Shown: piece after piece, positions 1 to 7,763 of the stretch | Layout: each line of letters starts with the position of its first letter | Position numbering within the stretch: the stretch's first letter is position 1 | Assembly: GCA_002317145.1 (NCBI GenBank) | Contig: DCIT01000044.1 | Span: forward strand, 2,930 to 13,740 | DNA length: 10,811 bases | Direction: 5' to 3' | Origin: Caryophanales bacterium UBA1719 | GTDB lineage: Bacteria; Bacillota_I; Bacilli_A; RFN20; CAG-826 | Translations under genes and position numbers: made by a program | Notes under the pieces: generated by a model | What the model saw: only the letters and a program-made list of their open reading frames with translations | What the model was told of the DNA's origin: nothing | Database searches by the model: none

Positions 1-2436
1 TGGCAATGGGATTGGGATGAAGGTGTATCTGCAACTTTATCTACTTTCTATACAGCAGTTAAATTATTAAAAGATTATGATTATGTTTTTAATCATAACG
101 AAGTACTTCTTTATGAATACATGGAGAAATATGATCCTAAACTATTTAGTGAAATTCAAGAATTAGTGAAACAAGGTAAATGGAAGATAATGGGAGGTTG
201 GTATATTCAACCAGACTGTATGATTCCTTCTGGAGAATCATTTATTCGTCAAATATCTTTAGGTAGAGAATACTTTTTTGATAAGTTTGGAGTAAGACCA
301 ACTACTGCGAATAACTTTGATGCTTTCGCCCATACCCGTGGTATTCCGTCAATATTAAAACATTGTGGATATGATTCTTATATCTTCTGTCGTCCTATGC
401 CTGATCATGATTTATATTCTAAAGAACCTTTACCAGTTGGACCTTTCCTTTGGAAAGGATATGATGGTTCAACCATCAAAGCTTTAAGATTTGAAGATTT
501 ATATTTATCAATGCCAGGTACTGCTAAAACTAGAATTGAAAAGAAAATATCTAAATATCCTAACGAAGAGAATATCTGTGTCCTTTGGGGTATTGGTAAT
601 CATGGTGGAGGAGCATCTCGCTATGATTTAGATCAAATTAACATCTTAAAAGAAGAGAAGAAAGATGAAATAGAATTTATTCACTCTAATGTCGAGGATT
701 ACTTTAAGAGTGTTAATCCAACTCAAGTTGTCTCTCGTCAATTAATTTGTTTAATGAAATCATTCTCTTCCGTAAGTAATATTAAGCAAGCACATGATAA
801 TTTAGAAAATGCTTTATATTTAACTGAAAGAGCCTGCAGTATCGCTGATATTGAAGGTAATTATCACTATAATAAAGAAGTTTTAAAGAATGCGGAAAGA
901 ATATTATGTCAAATTGAATTCCATGATGTATTAAGTGGAACCGCAATTAAGACTGGTACAGATTCTTCTTTACGTAAAGTTGATATGGCCTTAGAGAGTT
1001 TAAAAGCCGAATTCTATGCTGCATTTAATTCTTTAGCCAGTCATTTACCGCAAGCAACACCAGAATATGAAAACTTAGTATTTTTTAATCCATTCCCATA
1101 TGAATTTAATGATTATGTCATGTGTGAATTCTATGCATTCCCAGAAATGACTGATATTGATAAACGTTCATATAAATTAACTTTCTATGATATGAATCAT
1201 AATGAAATTCCATATCAAATAATTAAAGAAGAAAGCGAATTAAATAATGATAGACGTAAGAGAGTTATCTTAGATTTACATATTCCAGCATGTTCAGTTA
1301 TTTCCGTTGAAGTTAAGAAAGAAGTTCTTAATACTCCTAAAGTTAGATTTGAAGATAAATCTACTGGAGACATTATTGTTAAAGATAATATTAAAGAAGT
1401 TATTATCTCTAGAGAAACAGGATTACTTAAATCATTTAAAGTTAATGGAGTGGAGTATCTCTCTAATGAATCATCTATTCCAATGTTATTTGGTGATAAT
1501 GAAGATCCATGGGGATGGAACTTAACTAGATTTGATGAACCTAAAACTTATGAAGGTAAACCAGAAGACTTTGGATCATTTAAGAAAATTAAATTAGATA
1601 ATAAAGGAGTTGGAGTATTCTCTAACTTAAAAGGCGTAACCGTTATTGAAGATGGTAATTTCTTAACTGAAGTTCAAGCTTTATTCTCTACTAAATCATC
1701 ACATATTGTGATGAAATATAAGGTTTATAAAAATAAACCATATATTGATATTTCATTACATACTTTATGGAATGAATCAAAGAAAGGATTAAAACTTAAA
1801 TTTAATTTAAATGGTGGACCTTCTTATTTCGCTCAAGCAGCATACGGAGTAGAAAAATATAAGGCTGATAAAAAAGAACAACCATCTAATAGATATGTTG
1901 GAGTAATGAATAACGATAATGCTTTAGTTATTTATAATCGTTCAGGAGTACATAGTATCGCTAAAACAGGTAGAGCATTAACTCTTACCTTACTTAATGG
2001 TTCTATGTGGTGCGCGCATCCATGTTTTAATGGAAAACCTATTATTGCTGAACCCGCTAGATTCACTAATTATATTGAACATGGTATCCATGACTTTAAC
2101 TTTAGAATCAGAGTTAATAAATTAGAAGAATGCGAAAGATACGCAAAAGAATTTAATGAACAAATTTATGGGATGTATTATTTCCCACATGGCGATAATA
2201 AATTAAGTAAAGATACTGTTGTTGTTTCTAATAAGAATATTGTTATGACAGCGTTAAAAAGAAGAGTAGATGGAACATTCTTAATTCGTTTATATAATGG
2301 ACTTGATCAAGAAGCTTCTACAACATTATCTATTAAAGGTATATCTATTGATATTAACTTTAAGAAATATAACTTTAAAACATTCGTCTATGATGGAAAT
2401 TCAATAGTCGAATCTAAAGATTCTTCAATATATTAA
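1..2436 (+). CDS. Glycoside hydrolase family 38 alpha-mannosidase, 5' end missing
   Basis: The frame is open from base 1, so the ATG at 121 is an internal Met and the true start lies upstream; about 811 residues are visible. GH38 enzymes are retaining, metal-dependent hydrolases that release alpha-linked mannose. The catalytic domain is recognisable from the WDEG, GGWYIQPDCMIPSGES and NNFDAFAHTRGIP stretches. The Asp encoded at 319-321 aligns with the family nucleophile. The His encoded at 922-924, in EFHDVLSGTAI, matches the conserved FHD metal-site segment. The last 350 or so residues look like the beta-rich C-terminal GH38 domain. The N-terminal metal-binding HxHxD-type motif must lie before the window. 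No export signal can be judged. A role in using mannose-rich glycans is inferred. No sugar transporter or regulator is visible downstream; the next gene is unrelated and 85 bases away. Confidence 0.93.
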   Translation, partial: WQWDWDEGVSATLSTFYTAVKLLKDYDYVFNHNEVLLYEYMEKYDPKLFSEIQELVKQGKWKIMGGWYIQPDCMIPSGESFIRQISLGREYFFDKFGVRPTTANNFDAFAHTRGIPSILKHCGYDSYIFCRPMPDHDLYSKEPLPVGPFLWKGYDGSTIKALRFEDLYLSMPGTAKTRIEKKISKYPNEENICVLWGIGNHGGGASRYDLDQINILKEEKKDEIEFIHSNVEDYFKSVNPTQVVSRQLICLMKSFSSVSNIKQAHDNLENALYLTERACSIADIEGNYHYNKEVLKNAERILCQIEFHDVLSGTAIKTGTDSSLRKVDMALESLKAEFYAAFNSLASHLPQATPEYENLVFFNPFPYEFNDYVMCEFYAFPEMTDIDKRSYKLTFYDMNHNEIPYQIIKEESELNNDRRKRVILDLHIPACSVISVEVKKEVLNTPKVRFEDKSTGDIIVKDNIKEVIISRETGLLKSFKVNGVEYLSNESSIPMLFGDNEDPWGWNLTRFDEPKTYEGKPEDFGSFKKIKLDNKGVGVFSNLKGVTVIEDGNFLTEVQALFSTKSSHIVMKYKVYKNKPYIDISLHTLWNESKKGLKLKFNLNGGPSYFAQAAYGVEKYKADKKEQPSNRYVGVMNNDNALVIYNRSGVHSIAKTGRALTLTLLNGSMWCAHPCFNGKPIIAEPARFTNYIEHGIHDFNFRIRVNKLEECERYAKEFNEQIYGMYYFPHGDNKLSKDTVVVSNKNIVMTALKRRVDGTFLIRLYNGLDQEASTTLSIKGISIDINFKKYNFKTFVYDGNSIVESKDSSIY

Positions 2437-2492
2437 TAAGTAATTTATTATTTATCTATTTATACAAAACTAAATAAATAATTTTAATTATT

Positions 2493-2509
2493 TATAATAG
2501 TTATATAAT
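2493..2509 (+). promoter_or_regulatory. Possible -10 elements for the cation exporter operon
   Basis: Two perfect TATAAT hexamers lie at 2493-2498 and 2504-2509 in the 85-base gap after the mannosidase. Neither has a convincing -35 at 16-18 bases. If the second is used, transcription would begin near 2516, only about six bases before the ATG at 2522, which has no Shine-Dalgarno sequence. The region is nearly all A and T, so chance matches are likely. Confidence 0.35.
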
Positions 2510-2521
2510 TACTAGATACTT

Positions 2522-3712
2522 ATGACCGACTTATTAAGAAAAATATTTATTAAAGATTATAAGAATGTTAGTAATGCTAGAGTAAGAAGAAAGCATGGTT
2601 TTTTAGCAAGTATTGTTGGAGCATTTACTAACTTAATTCTATTTGTCTTTAAAATCTTAATAGGTATTTTTACTTTCTCTATTTCGATTATCACAGATGC
2701 CGTTAATAACTTATCAGATATGGCATCATCAATTATTAATTTAATTGGATTTAAATTAGCTGGTAAACCAGCGGATAAGAAACATCCATTCGGTCATGAA
2801 AGAATTGAATATATCGCTGGAATGATAATTTCTTTTATTATCATTGGGATTGCCATAGTTTTAAATTATCTCTCTATTCAAAAGATAATTAAAAATGAAG
2901 GCGTGGAGATTACTTATTGGACTTTTATTATCTTAGGTGCGGCGATTTTAATAAAACTATGGCAATCATTCTTCTATAAGAAGATAGCGAAAGAAATTAA
3001 TTCTGTCTCATTAAAGGCTAGTTCACAAGATTCTTTAAATGATGTTATTTCTACTATTGCTGTTTTACTTACTACCATCGTGGAATTTACTTGTATGAAA
3101 TTAAAAGTTACTATTCCATTTTCTTTAGATGGAGTGGTTGGAGTTTTATTATCTTTATTCATTATCTTTATTGGAGTTAAGTTAATTATCGAAACTGCGA
3201 ATCCTTTAATTGGATTAACTCCTGATAATGAATTAGTGAAGAATGTTATTAAAGATATTACTTCTTATAAAGGAGTATTAGGTACTCATGATTTAATGTG
3301 TCATTCTTATGGTCCTACTAAAGTATTTATGACATTACATGTTGAAGTAGATAGTAGAGTAGATGTAATGAAATCACATGATTTAATTGATAATATCGAA
3401 TCAGATATTTATAGAAAATATAATGTGTTATTAACTATTCATATGGATCCGATAGATAATTTCTCTCCATTAGTGAAATCCCTTAGAAATAAGATTTCTT
3501 TAATTATTAAAAAATATAACGTGAAGTTAACTTATCATGATTTTCGTATTGTTCAAGGAGAGACACATACAAATATTTTATTTGATGTTGTTGTACCTTA
3601 TGAATTAGGAATTAAACATGATAAGTTAAAATTATATTTAATTAAAGAAATCAAAAAGATTGATCCAAAATATAATTTAGTAGTTAAGATTGATTCAGAA
3701 TATACTAATTAA
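2522..3712 (+). CDS. mntE: CDF-family cation efflux protein, manganese type
   Basis: This is a 396-residue cation diffusion facilitator, a membrane antiporter that expels divalent metal in exchange for protons. There are six hydrophobic segments between about residues 28 and 224, then a cytoplasmic metal-sensing domain with H261, H273 and the HMDP motif (308-311). The conserved HPFGHERIEY motif follows TM2. The transport site reads N62xxxD66 in TM2 and D170xxxD174 in TM5. Zinc-exporting CDFs usually have a His in this set, whereas N-D-D-D is the set of streptococcal MntE, a manganese exporter of almost the same length. Manganese export is therefore inferred, with iron possible. The start fits the family N-terminus but has no Shine-Dalgarno. 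It heads an operon with rbgA (12-base gap) and rnhB. No manganese riboswitch is visible in the 85-base leader region. Confidence 0.85.
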   Translation: MTDLLRKIFIKDYKNVSNARVRRKHGFLASIVGAFTNLILFVFKILIGIFTFSISIITDAVNNLSDMASSIINLIGFKLAGKPADKKHPFGHERIEYIAGMIISFIIIGIAIVLNYLSIQKIIKNEGVEITYWTFIILGAAILIKLWQSFFYKKIAKEINSVSLKASSQDSLNDVISTIAVLLTTIVEFTCMKLKVTIPFSLDGVVGVLLSLFIIFIGVKLIIETANPLIGLTPDNELVKNVIKDITSYKGVLGTHDLMCHSYGPTKVFMTLHVEVDSRVDVMKSHDLIDNIESDIYRKYNVLLTIHMDPIDNFSPLVKSLRNKISLIIKKYNVKLTYHDFRIVQGETHTNILFDVVVPYELGIKHDKLKLYLIKEIKKIDPKYNLVVKIDSEYTN

Positions 3713-3724
3713 GGAAAGATAATT

Positions 3725-4531
3725 ATGGACGTTATTCATTGGTATCCCGGACATATGAAAAAAGCTAGCAATCAAATGATTGAAGCTTTAAAAATGGTCG
3801 ATGTTGTTCTTGAATTAGTGGACGCCCGTTCTCCTTCTAAAACCCGTAATCCCTTCTTTTTAGAAGTAATTAAAAACAAACCTCACATCACTGTTTATAT
3901 GAAATCCGATTTAGCGGATTTATCTAAAATTAAATTAGAGAAAGACACTGTTTTAGTCTCAATTAAAGATAAGAAATCTATCTCTAATTTAATTAATAGA
4001 ATCAGTGATGCGAATAAAGAAAAAAGAGAAAAACAAATATCTAGAGGGATGAAACCTATGCCTCCTAAGGCGATGATAGTAGGAATTCCGAATATTGGTA
4101 AATCATCTTTAATTAATGCTTTAATAAATAAAAAAATAACTAAGGTAGAGAATAAACCAGGGTTAACGAAGAATAATCGTTGGGTAAATGTTAATAATAA
4201 ATTTTATTTATTAGATACTCCGGGGATATTACCAAATAACTATTTAGAGTCTAATTATGTTTTAGCTTTAATTGGAGCGATTAAAATTGAGCTATTACCA
4301 GTATATGAATTAAGTGAATATGCTTATAAATATATAACTAAGTATTATCCTAATTTATATAAGAATAGATATAAGAAGATTATGGATACTAGTGATAAAT
4401 CATTTGAGTATATCGCGGAGATCCGTGGGATTAAAAATGATAAGAGTATTAATCATGAATTAGCCAGAGCCTTATTCTTAAAAGAAGTTCGTGATGGTAT
4501 CTTAGGTAAAATGAATTTTGATTTAAAATAA
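3725..4531 (+). CDS. rbgA: Ribosome biogenesis GTPase RbgA/YlqF
   Basis: A 268-residue cytoplasmic GTPase of the circularly permuted YlqF/RbgA family, which acts late in assembly of the 50S ribosomal subunit. The GTPase motifs occur in permuted order: G4 position at 59-62, G5 near 79, G1 GIPNIGKSS at 120-128, G2 Thr148 in PGLTKNNRW, and G3 DTPG at 164-167. The N-terminal WYPGHM segment carries His10, matching the catalytic His9 of Bacillus subtilis RbgA, and DAR (33-35) is conserved. The usual G4 NKxD is MKSD here, so the guanine-contacting Asn is replaced by Met. The C-terminal helical part is of normal size. The ATG at 3725 follows an AAGGAAAG Shine-Dalgarno at a good distance. The gene sits between mntE and rnhB, and its TAA shares one base with the rnhB ATG, so translation is probably coupled. 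The ylqF-rnhB pairing is common in Firmicutes. Confidence 0.93.
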   Translation: MDVIHWYPGHMKKASNQMIEALKMVDVVLELVDARSPSKTRNPFFLEVIKNKPHITVYMKSDLADLSKIKLEKDTVLVSIKDKKSISNLINRISDANKEKREKQISRGMKPMPPKAMIVGIPNIGKSSLINALINKKITKVENKPGLTKNNRWVNVNNKFYLLDTPGILPNNYLESNYVLALIGAIKIELLPVYELSEYAYKYITKYYPNLYKNRYKKIMDTSDKSFEYIAEIRGIKNDKSINHELARALFLKEVRDGILGKMNFDLK

Positions 4532-5151
4532 TGTTAGATTACGAGAAACAATTTTATTCATCTAAAGTTAAATTAATTGCTGGATGCGATGAAGCCGGTA
4601 GAGGCCCGATTGCTGGTCCAGTTGTTGCAGCAGCAGTTATCTTTCCTAAAGATTACAAAAATGAAGAAATTAATGATTCTAAACAATTATCAGAGAAGAA
4701 AAGAAATAAGTTAGCGGAAATAATTAAAAAAGATGCGCTTAGCTATGCTATTACTTTTATTTCTCCTAAAGAAATAGACAAAATCAATATCTTAGAAGCA
4801 TCTAGATTAGCAATGGAGAAATCTCTTCATGCTTTAAAAGTTAAATATGATTTAGTAATATCAGATGCGATGAGTCTATATCATGAGAAATGTAGAGTCA
4901 TTCCTTTAATAAAAGGAGATGCGAAAGTTTTAGCAATTGCTGCAGCATCTATCTTAGCGAAGACTGCTAGAGATAATTACATGTATGAATTAGATAAGAA
5001 ATATCCAGAATATGATTTTAAAAAACATAAAGGATATCCAACTAAAGAACATCTTGAGCTATTAAAGAAGTATGGTCCAATTAAAGATGTTTACCGTGAA
5101 TCCTTTGGACCAGTTAAAAATTTAAAATACGTTCAATTAACCTTATTTTAA
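4531..5151 (+). CDS. rnhB: Ribonuclease HII
   Basis: A 206-residue RNase HII, which cuts the RNA strand of RNA-DNA hybrids and starts removal of single ribonucleotides from DNA. The family signature CDEAGRGPIAGPV starts at residue 19. The four acidic active-site residues are visible as D20, E21, D112 and D148 (in KTARD). The DSKQLSEKKR block (49-58) and the GDAKVLAIAAASILAK block are typical. The length is normal. The protein ends in QLTLF (202-206), close to the bacterial sliding-clamp binding pentapeptide QL[S/D]LF. This suggests tethering to DnaN at replication or repair sites, which is an inference. The ATG overlaps the rbgA stop in TAATG. A strong terminator begins at its stop codon, making it the last gene of the mntE-rbgA-rnhB unit. 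Confidence 0.95.
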   Translation: MLDYEKQFYSSKVKLIAGCDEAGRGPIAGPVVAAAVIFPKDYKNEEINDSKQLSEKKRNKLAEIIKKDALSYAITFISPKEIDKINILEASRLAMEKSLHALKVKYDLVISDAMSLYHEKCRVIPLIKGDAKVLAIAAASILAKTARDNYMYELDKKYPEYDFKKHKGYPTKEHLELLKKYGPIKDVYRESFGPVKNLKYVQLTLF

Positions 5152-5184
5152 AAGTTAACCATTTTGTGATTCGGTTAACTTTTT
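5151..5184 (+). terminator. Rho-independent terminator after rnhB
   Basis: A perfect 10-bp stem, AAAGTTAACC (5151-5160) with GGTTAACTTT (5173-5182), encloses a 12-base loop and runs directly into a T tract ending at 5184. It starts on the last base of the rnhB stop codon and separates the housekeeping operon from the envelope-gene cluster. Confidence 0.88.
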
Positions 5185-5268
5185 GTAAATTATAATTATT
5201 TTTATATTTATAAATAAATATATTCATTTTCTTCGTTTATCATAATGCGCTTTTTCTAATTATTTAAT

Positions 5269-5274
5269 AAGGTG
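5269..5274 (+). promoter_or_regulatory. Shine-Dalgarno that sets the start at 5278
   Basis: AAGGTG lies three bases before the ATG at 5278, with its AAGG core five bases away. The frame could also begin at the GTG at 5272, but that GTG is inside the Shine-Dalgarno, so 5278 is the better start. No convincing promoter is seen in 5185-5268: there is a TATAAT at 5191 and a CATAAT at 5241, both without a -35. Confidence 0.6.
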
Positions 5275-5277
5275 ATT

Positions 5278-5673
5278 ATGATTGATAAAGAATTAATGAA
5301 CAAACAAGAAAGAATCATTGAGAAAGTTGCAAAAGCTTATCATAGCATTCTAAGGAAAAATAACTTCTTTCCTTCTTATAACCAAGAACTTGAATTTTAT
5401 GATTCAATGTCTTGTGTATGTAGAGAACATCTTCCAAGTGAGAAGTTTGTTTTAGCGGTGGAGACAAGTTATTTTGGTCTAAGACATCACTTAAGAAAGA
5501 TTATTAAGTGTGAGTATTTCTATAAGAATTTTCCATTCTGGTGGCAACCGATGTATTCACGTCGTCAATTCTTTAGATATAAACAAGAAGCGATGGCGAA
5601 GTTTATCGCTAATCTAGAAAAGACAAAAGCTATTACATTAAAAGGGAAGTTAAATTATGAAAAAGATAATTAG
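5278..5673 (+). CDS. Small protein with probable C-terminal helix-turn-helix
   Basis: A 131-residue soluble protein with no signal peptide or membrane segment. It is mostly helical: an N-terminal helix (5-28), a middle region with C46, C48 and H51, and a C-terminal part rich in aromatic and basic residues. The stretch PFWWQPMYSRRQFFRYKQEAMAKF (about 86-109) is split here by aromatic residues, and the part from YSRRQFF to EAMAKF resembles the second half of a sigma-70 region 4 or ArpU-like helix-turn-helix. DNA binding is therefore inferred from pattern only. I believe similar small proteins occur in Mollicutes and related Bacilli, but I cannot name a function. The gene follows the rnhB terminator and overlaps the next gene by 17 bases, so it probably opens the operon and may regulate it. 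It could also be an unrelated housekeeping protein that happens to lie here. Confidence 0.7.
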   Translation: MIDKELMNKQERIIEKVAKAYHSILRKNNFFPSYNQELEFYDSMSCVCREHLPSEKFVLAVETSYFGLRHHLRKIIKCEYFYKNFPFWWQPMYSRRQFFRYKQEAMAKFIANLEKTKAITLKGKLNYEKDN

Positions 5674-6703
5674 TATTTTAGCATTGCCAATTGCTTGCTT
5701 ATTACCTAGTGCAACCAATACAAATGCATCGGTAATTACATTAACTGGTTTAGAAATTAATGTTAATCAGAGTGAAAACAATTTAAGAGTGTTAACTAGA
5801 ATATCTATACCATATGATACAAAAGTTGATTGCTATTTTATGTGGCATTTAATTAAAGATAATACAGAAGAATTAATCGAACAAATACATACGATGGATT
5901 TTAAACAATGCACAAATGAATATATCAATGTGAAACCGAAATTAAACCTAAATAAAATAGGAACCAATAATACGATAAAAGTAACAATATATCCAAAAGA
6001 TACTGGTTATGTACCTCAATCTCTAGAAATGTCTTTTAATTTAAAAGGTGTTGTTAAAGTTAATTTCAAAGAATCTGATAATAATGTTGGAGTTTCTTCA
6101 GGATTTTATATTAAAAATAATTCTCCGTTAGATCCTAGCAAAGATAAAATTATAGAAGATCGGGTAACATTTACAAATTTTGAAGATTTAGTAGTTGAAG
6201 AAAAATATTTAAATTTTGATATTTCAAGATTTGAATTTAATTATTCTGGAAATAATAGTAAATCTTATTTAGATGGTGAATTTTATTTTGGTATTTATGA
6301 TAAATATAATTTATTAAATGATTTACCTTTATACGAAGAAAGCCTATATCGATATATACCTTTAAAAATTACAAGTAAAGACAATGGCAATAATTCATTT
6401 ATCTTTAAAAACAAAATTTATTATGATCCTGTTACTCATAATCCTTCTTTATTGTATAAAGAGAATTATGTTGAGACTGATAAGCTTTATTTTCCTTTAA
6501 GCGAAGTTGAGAAATTAAAAAGTAATAAATGCATGTTGTTTATGAATATTAAAGGATATACAAATTTTTCAATGTCCGGAGATTTTGATTTACAGTTTAT
6601 TAAAAACTATTTTGGCGATTGCTCTAATAGTGAATATTGTGTCGAAAATAATTACGATGAGGGCGATAACATTAGAGAAAAAGTTATCGACATAAAACTA
6701 TGA
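5657..6703 (+). CDS. Secreted or surface protein of unknown family
   Basis: A 348-residue protein that I do not recognise. It opens with a Sec signal peptide: KK at 2-3, a hydrophobic core (4-18), and a plausible cleavage near TNA|S at residue 24. C14 falls in PIAC, a poor lipobox, so a lipoprotein is less likely. The mature part is rich in beta-forming, Asn, Lys and acidic residues and has no further membrane segment. It carries five cysteines, at 59, 85, 292, 322 and 328; the last two are close together and may form a disulphide. The ATG follows AAAGGGAAG and lies inside the previous gene in another frame. The TGA stop overlaps the next ATG as ATGA. Its position at the head of the pilin and platform genes suggests an extracytoplasmic component or substrate of that system, which is an inference. 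Confidence 0.75.
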   Translation: MKKIISILALPIACLLPSATNTNASVITLTGLEINVNQSENNLRVLTRISIPYDTKVDCYFMWHLIKDNTEELIEQIHTMDFKQCTNEYINVKPKLNLNKIGTNNTIKVTIYPKDTGYVPQSLEMSFNLKGVVKVNFKESDNNVGVSSGFYIKNNSPLDPSKDKIIEDRVTFTNFEDLVVEEKYLNFDISRFEFNYSGNNSKSYLDGEFYFGIYDKYNLLNDLPLYEESLYRYIPLKITSKDNGNNSFIFKNKIYYDPVTHNPSLLYKENYVETDKLYFPLSEVEKLKSNKCMLFMNIKGYTNFSMSGDFDLQFIKNYFGDCSNSEYCVENNYDEGDNIREKVIDIKL

Positions 6704-7086
6704 TTGCCATTATCTTTTGCGTTTCAATTCTATTATTTTCATCTATGTCGTTAGTATCTACGACAAAATATTCAGCAATTGATAATACTTTTGTTTCTCT
6801 TAATTATTCTTTACCTAATGAATGGGTAGAGTTAGAACCAGAGGGATATAGTCAACCAATGTATGATCGCACTAAAGTAGAATCGACAACAATATCACAT
6901 GTTAAAAGTAATCTAAAATCTCATTTTGAAAATGTTCAGGTTGGATTTTATTATTTCGATAGTGAAACTTTAAAAGAATTAGATACTAGATACATAACTG
7001 GCGTTCGTGTTTCTTTAAAAGCCAGTATAACACCATTTAGAAAATACTCTAGAGCGATGAGTTATTCAATTGTAAAAAAGGATTAA
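6700..7086 (+). CDS. Pilin-like single-pass membrane protein
   Basis: A 128-residue protein with one hydrophobic segment at the very N-terminus (2-20) and an extracytoplasmic domain ending in a beta-rich block (GVRVSLKASITPFRKYSRAM, 101-120). This architecture is that of TadE/TadG-type minor pilins. There is no positively charged leader and no G-x4-E prepilin cleavage site, so processing by a prepilin peptidase is not indicated. The start is fixed: in-frame stops lie at 6667 and 6673, and no other start codon comes between them and the ATG at 6700. No good Shine-Dalgarno exists, so translation probably depends on coupling through the ATGA overlap with the upstream gene. The next gene starts two bases after its stop. 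The pilin assignment rests on topology and neighbourhood. Confidence 0.62.
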   Translation: MIAIIFCVSILLFSSMSLVSTTKYSAIDNTFVSLNYSLPNEWVELEPEGYSQPMYDRTKVESTTISHVKSNLKSHFENVQVGFYYFDSETLKELDTRYITGVRVSLKASITPFRKYSRAMSYSIVKKD

Positions 7087-7088
7087 TT

Positions 7089-7763
7089 ATGCGTTATTTA
7101 TTTTATGCCTTAGCAATTTTATTACCTGCAGGATTAGCTTATTTTGTATCAAATAATTTAATATTTGCAGGAGCAGTCGGATTAGCAATTTTTGTTTATT
7201 TTATATTCATTGAATATATCTTAAGAAAAAAGATATTAGTTAAAAACATCAAATCTAATGATTTAAATTATTTTCTTCACGACTTTATACTTTTATATTT
7301 AGATAAGAAAGAAGTTAAATTTGCGATAAAAGAATCATGTTCAAAAACTTCTAAATATTTAAAAGAAGAATTACGCACGTTAGATGAGTATAGTGGAATT
7401 GCTATTCTTACTAATTTAGAAAACTATTTCTTATCTTCTTTATATTCCTTATTTTTACTAGCTATAAAAAACAAAAGTAATCATTTAGAAGAAAATCTTA
7501 AATTTATTCTTAATGAAAACATGATTAATATTAAGAAAAAAGAAGATACTAACAAAAGAAATAAAAAAGCATTATGGGAATTCTCTATTCTCTGGTTAGT
7601 ATCCTTTATAATATTTGCGATCCTTCGATTATCACTTACAAATTATTTCTCTAAATTACAAGGTAGTTTCTACTATTTAATTGGCATATCAATTTATTTC
7701 TTATTATTTTTCTTAAGCATTAATTTATTTGTGTTTTCGTACTATAAGAGGGAAAAATTATGA
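7089..7763 (+). CDS. TadB/TadC-like platform protein (T2SF topology)
   Basis: A 224-residue integral membrane protein. It has two N-terminal transmembrane segments (about 3-20 and 25-44), a charged helical cytoplasmic domain (about 50-160), and two C-terminal segments (about 164-182 and 193-216). This is the layout of the type II secretion F / TadB-TadC family, the inner-membrane platforms that couple a cytoplasmic ATPase to pilin assembly. The cytoplasmic part shows the spaced FLHDFI..., AIKES, LKEELRTLDE and EENLKFI pattern of that domain, though weakly. It is shorter than typical TadB (about 300). The ATG at 7089 follows AAAAAGGAT at the end of the preceding gene. Its TGA stop overlaps the next ATG, which encodes a similar protein, as TadB and TadC usually lie side by side. 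The family call comes from pattern recognition, not alignment. Confidence 0.65.
   Translation: MRYLFYALAILLPAGLAYFVSNNLIFAGAVGLAIFVYFIFIEYILRKKILVKNIKSNDLNYFLHDFILLYLDKKEVKFAIKESCSKTSKYLKEELRTLDEYSGIAILTNLENYFLSSLYSLFLLAIKNKSNHLEENLKFILNENMINIKKKEDTNKRNKKALWEFSILWLVSFIIFAILRLSLTNYFSKLQGSFYYLIGISIYFLLFFLSINLFVFSYYKREKL

Noticed and set aside
1307..1525. A 72-codon open frame inside the mannosidase gene.
   Set aside because: It is Leu/Lys-rich, unlike any family I know, lies wholly inside the well-supported GH38 frame, and is explained as an out-of-frame shadow.
2448..2485. TTATTTAT and ATAAATAA arms followed by TTTT as a mannosidase terminator.
   Set aside because: The stem is only A-T pairs with an 18-base loop in a region that is almost all A and T; too weak to call.
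2974..3162. A 62-codon minus-strand open frame within mntE.
   Set aside because: It is antisense to conserved CDF sequence, has no recognisable product, and every supported gene here is on the + strand.
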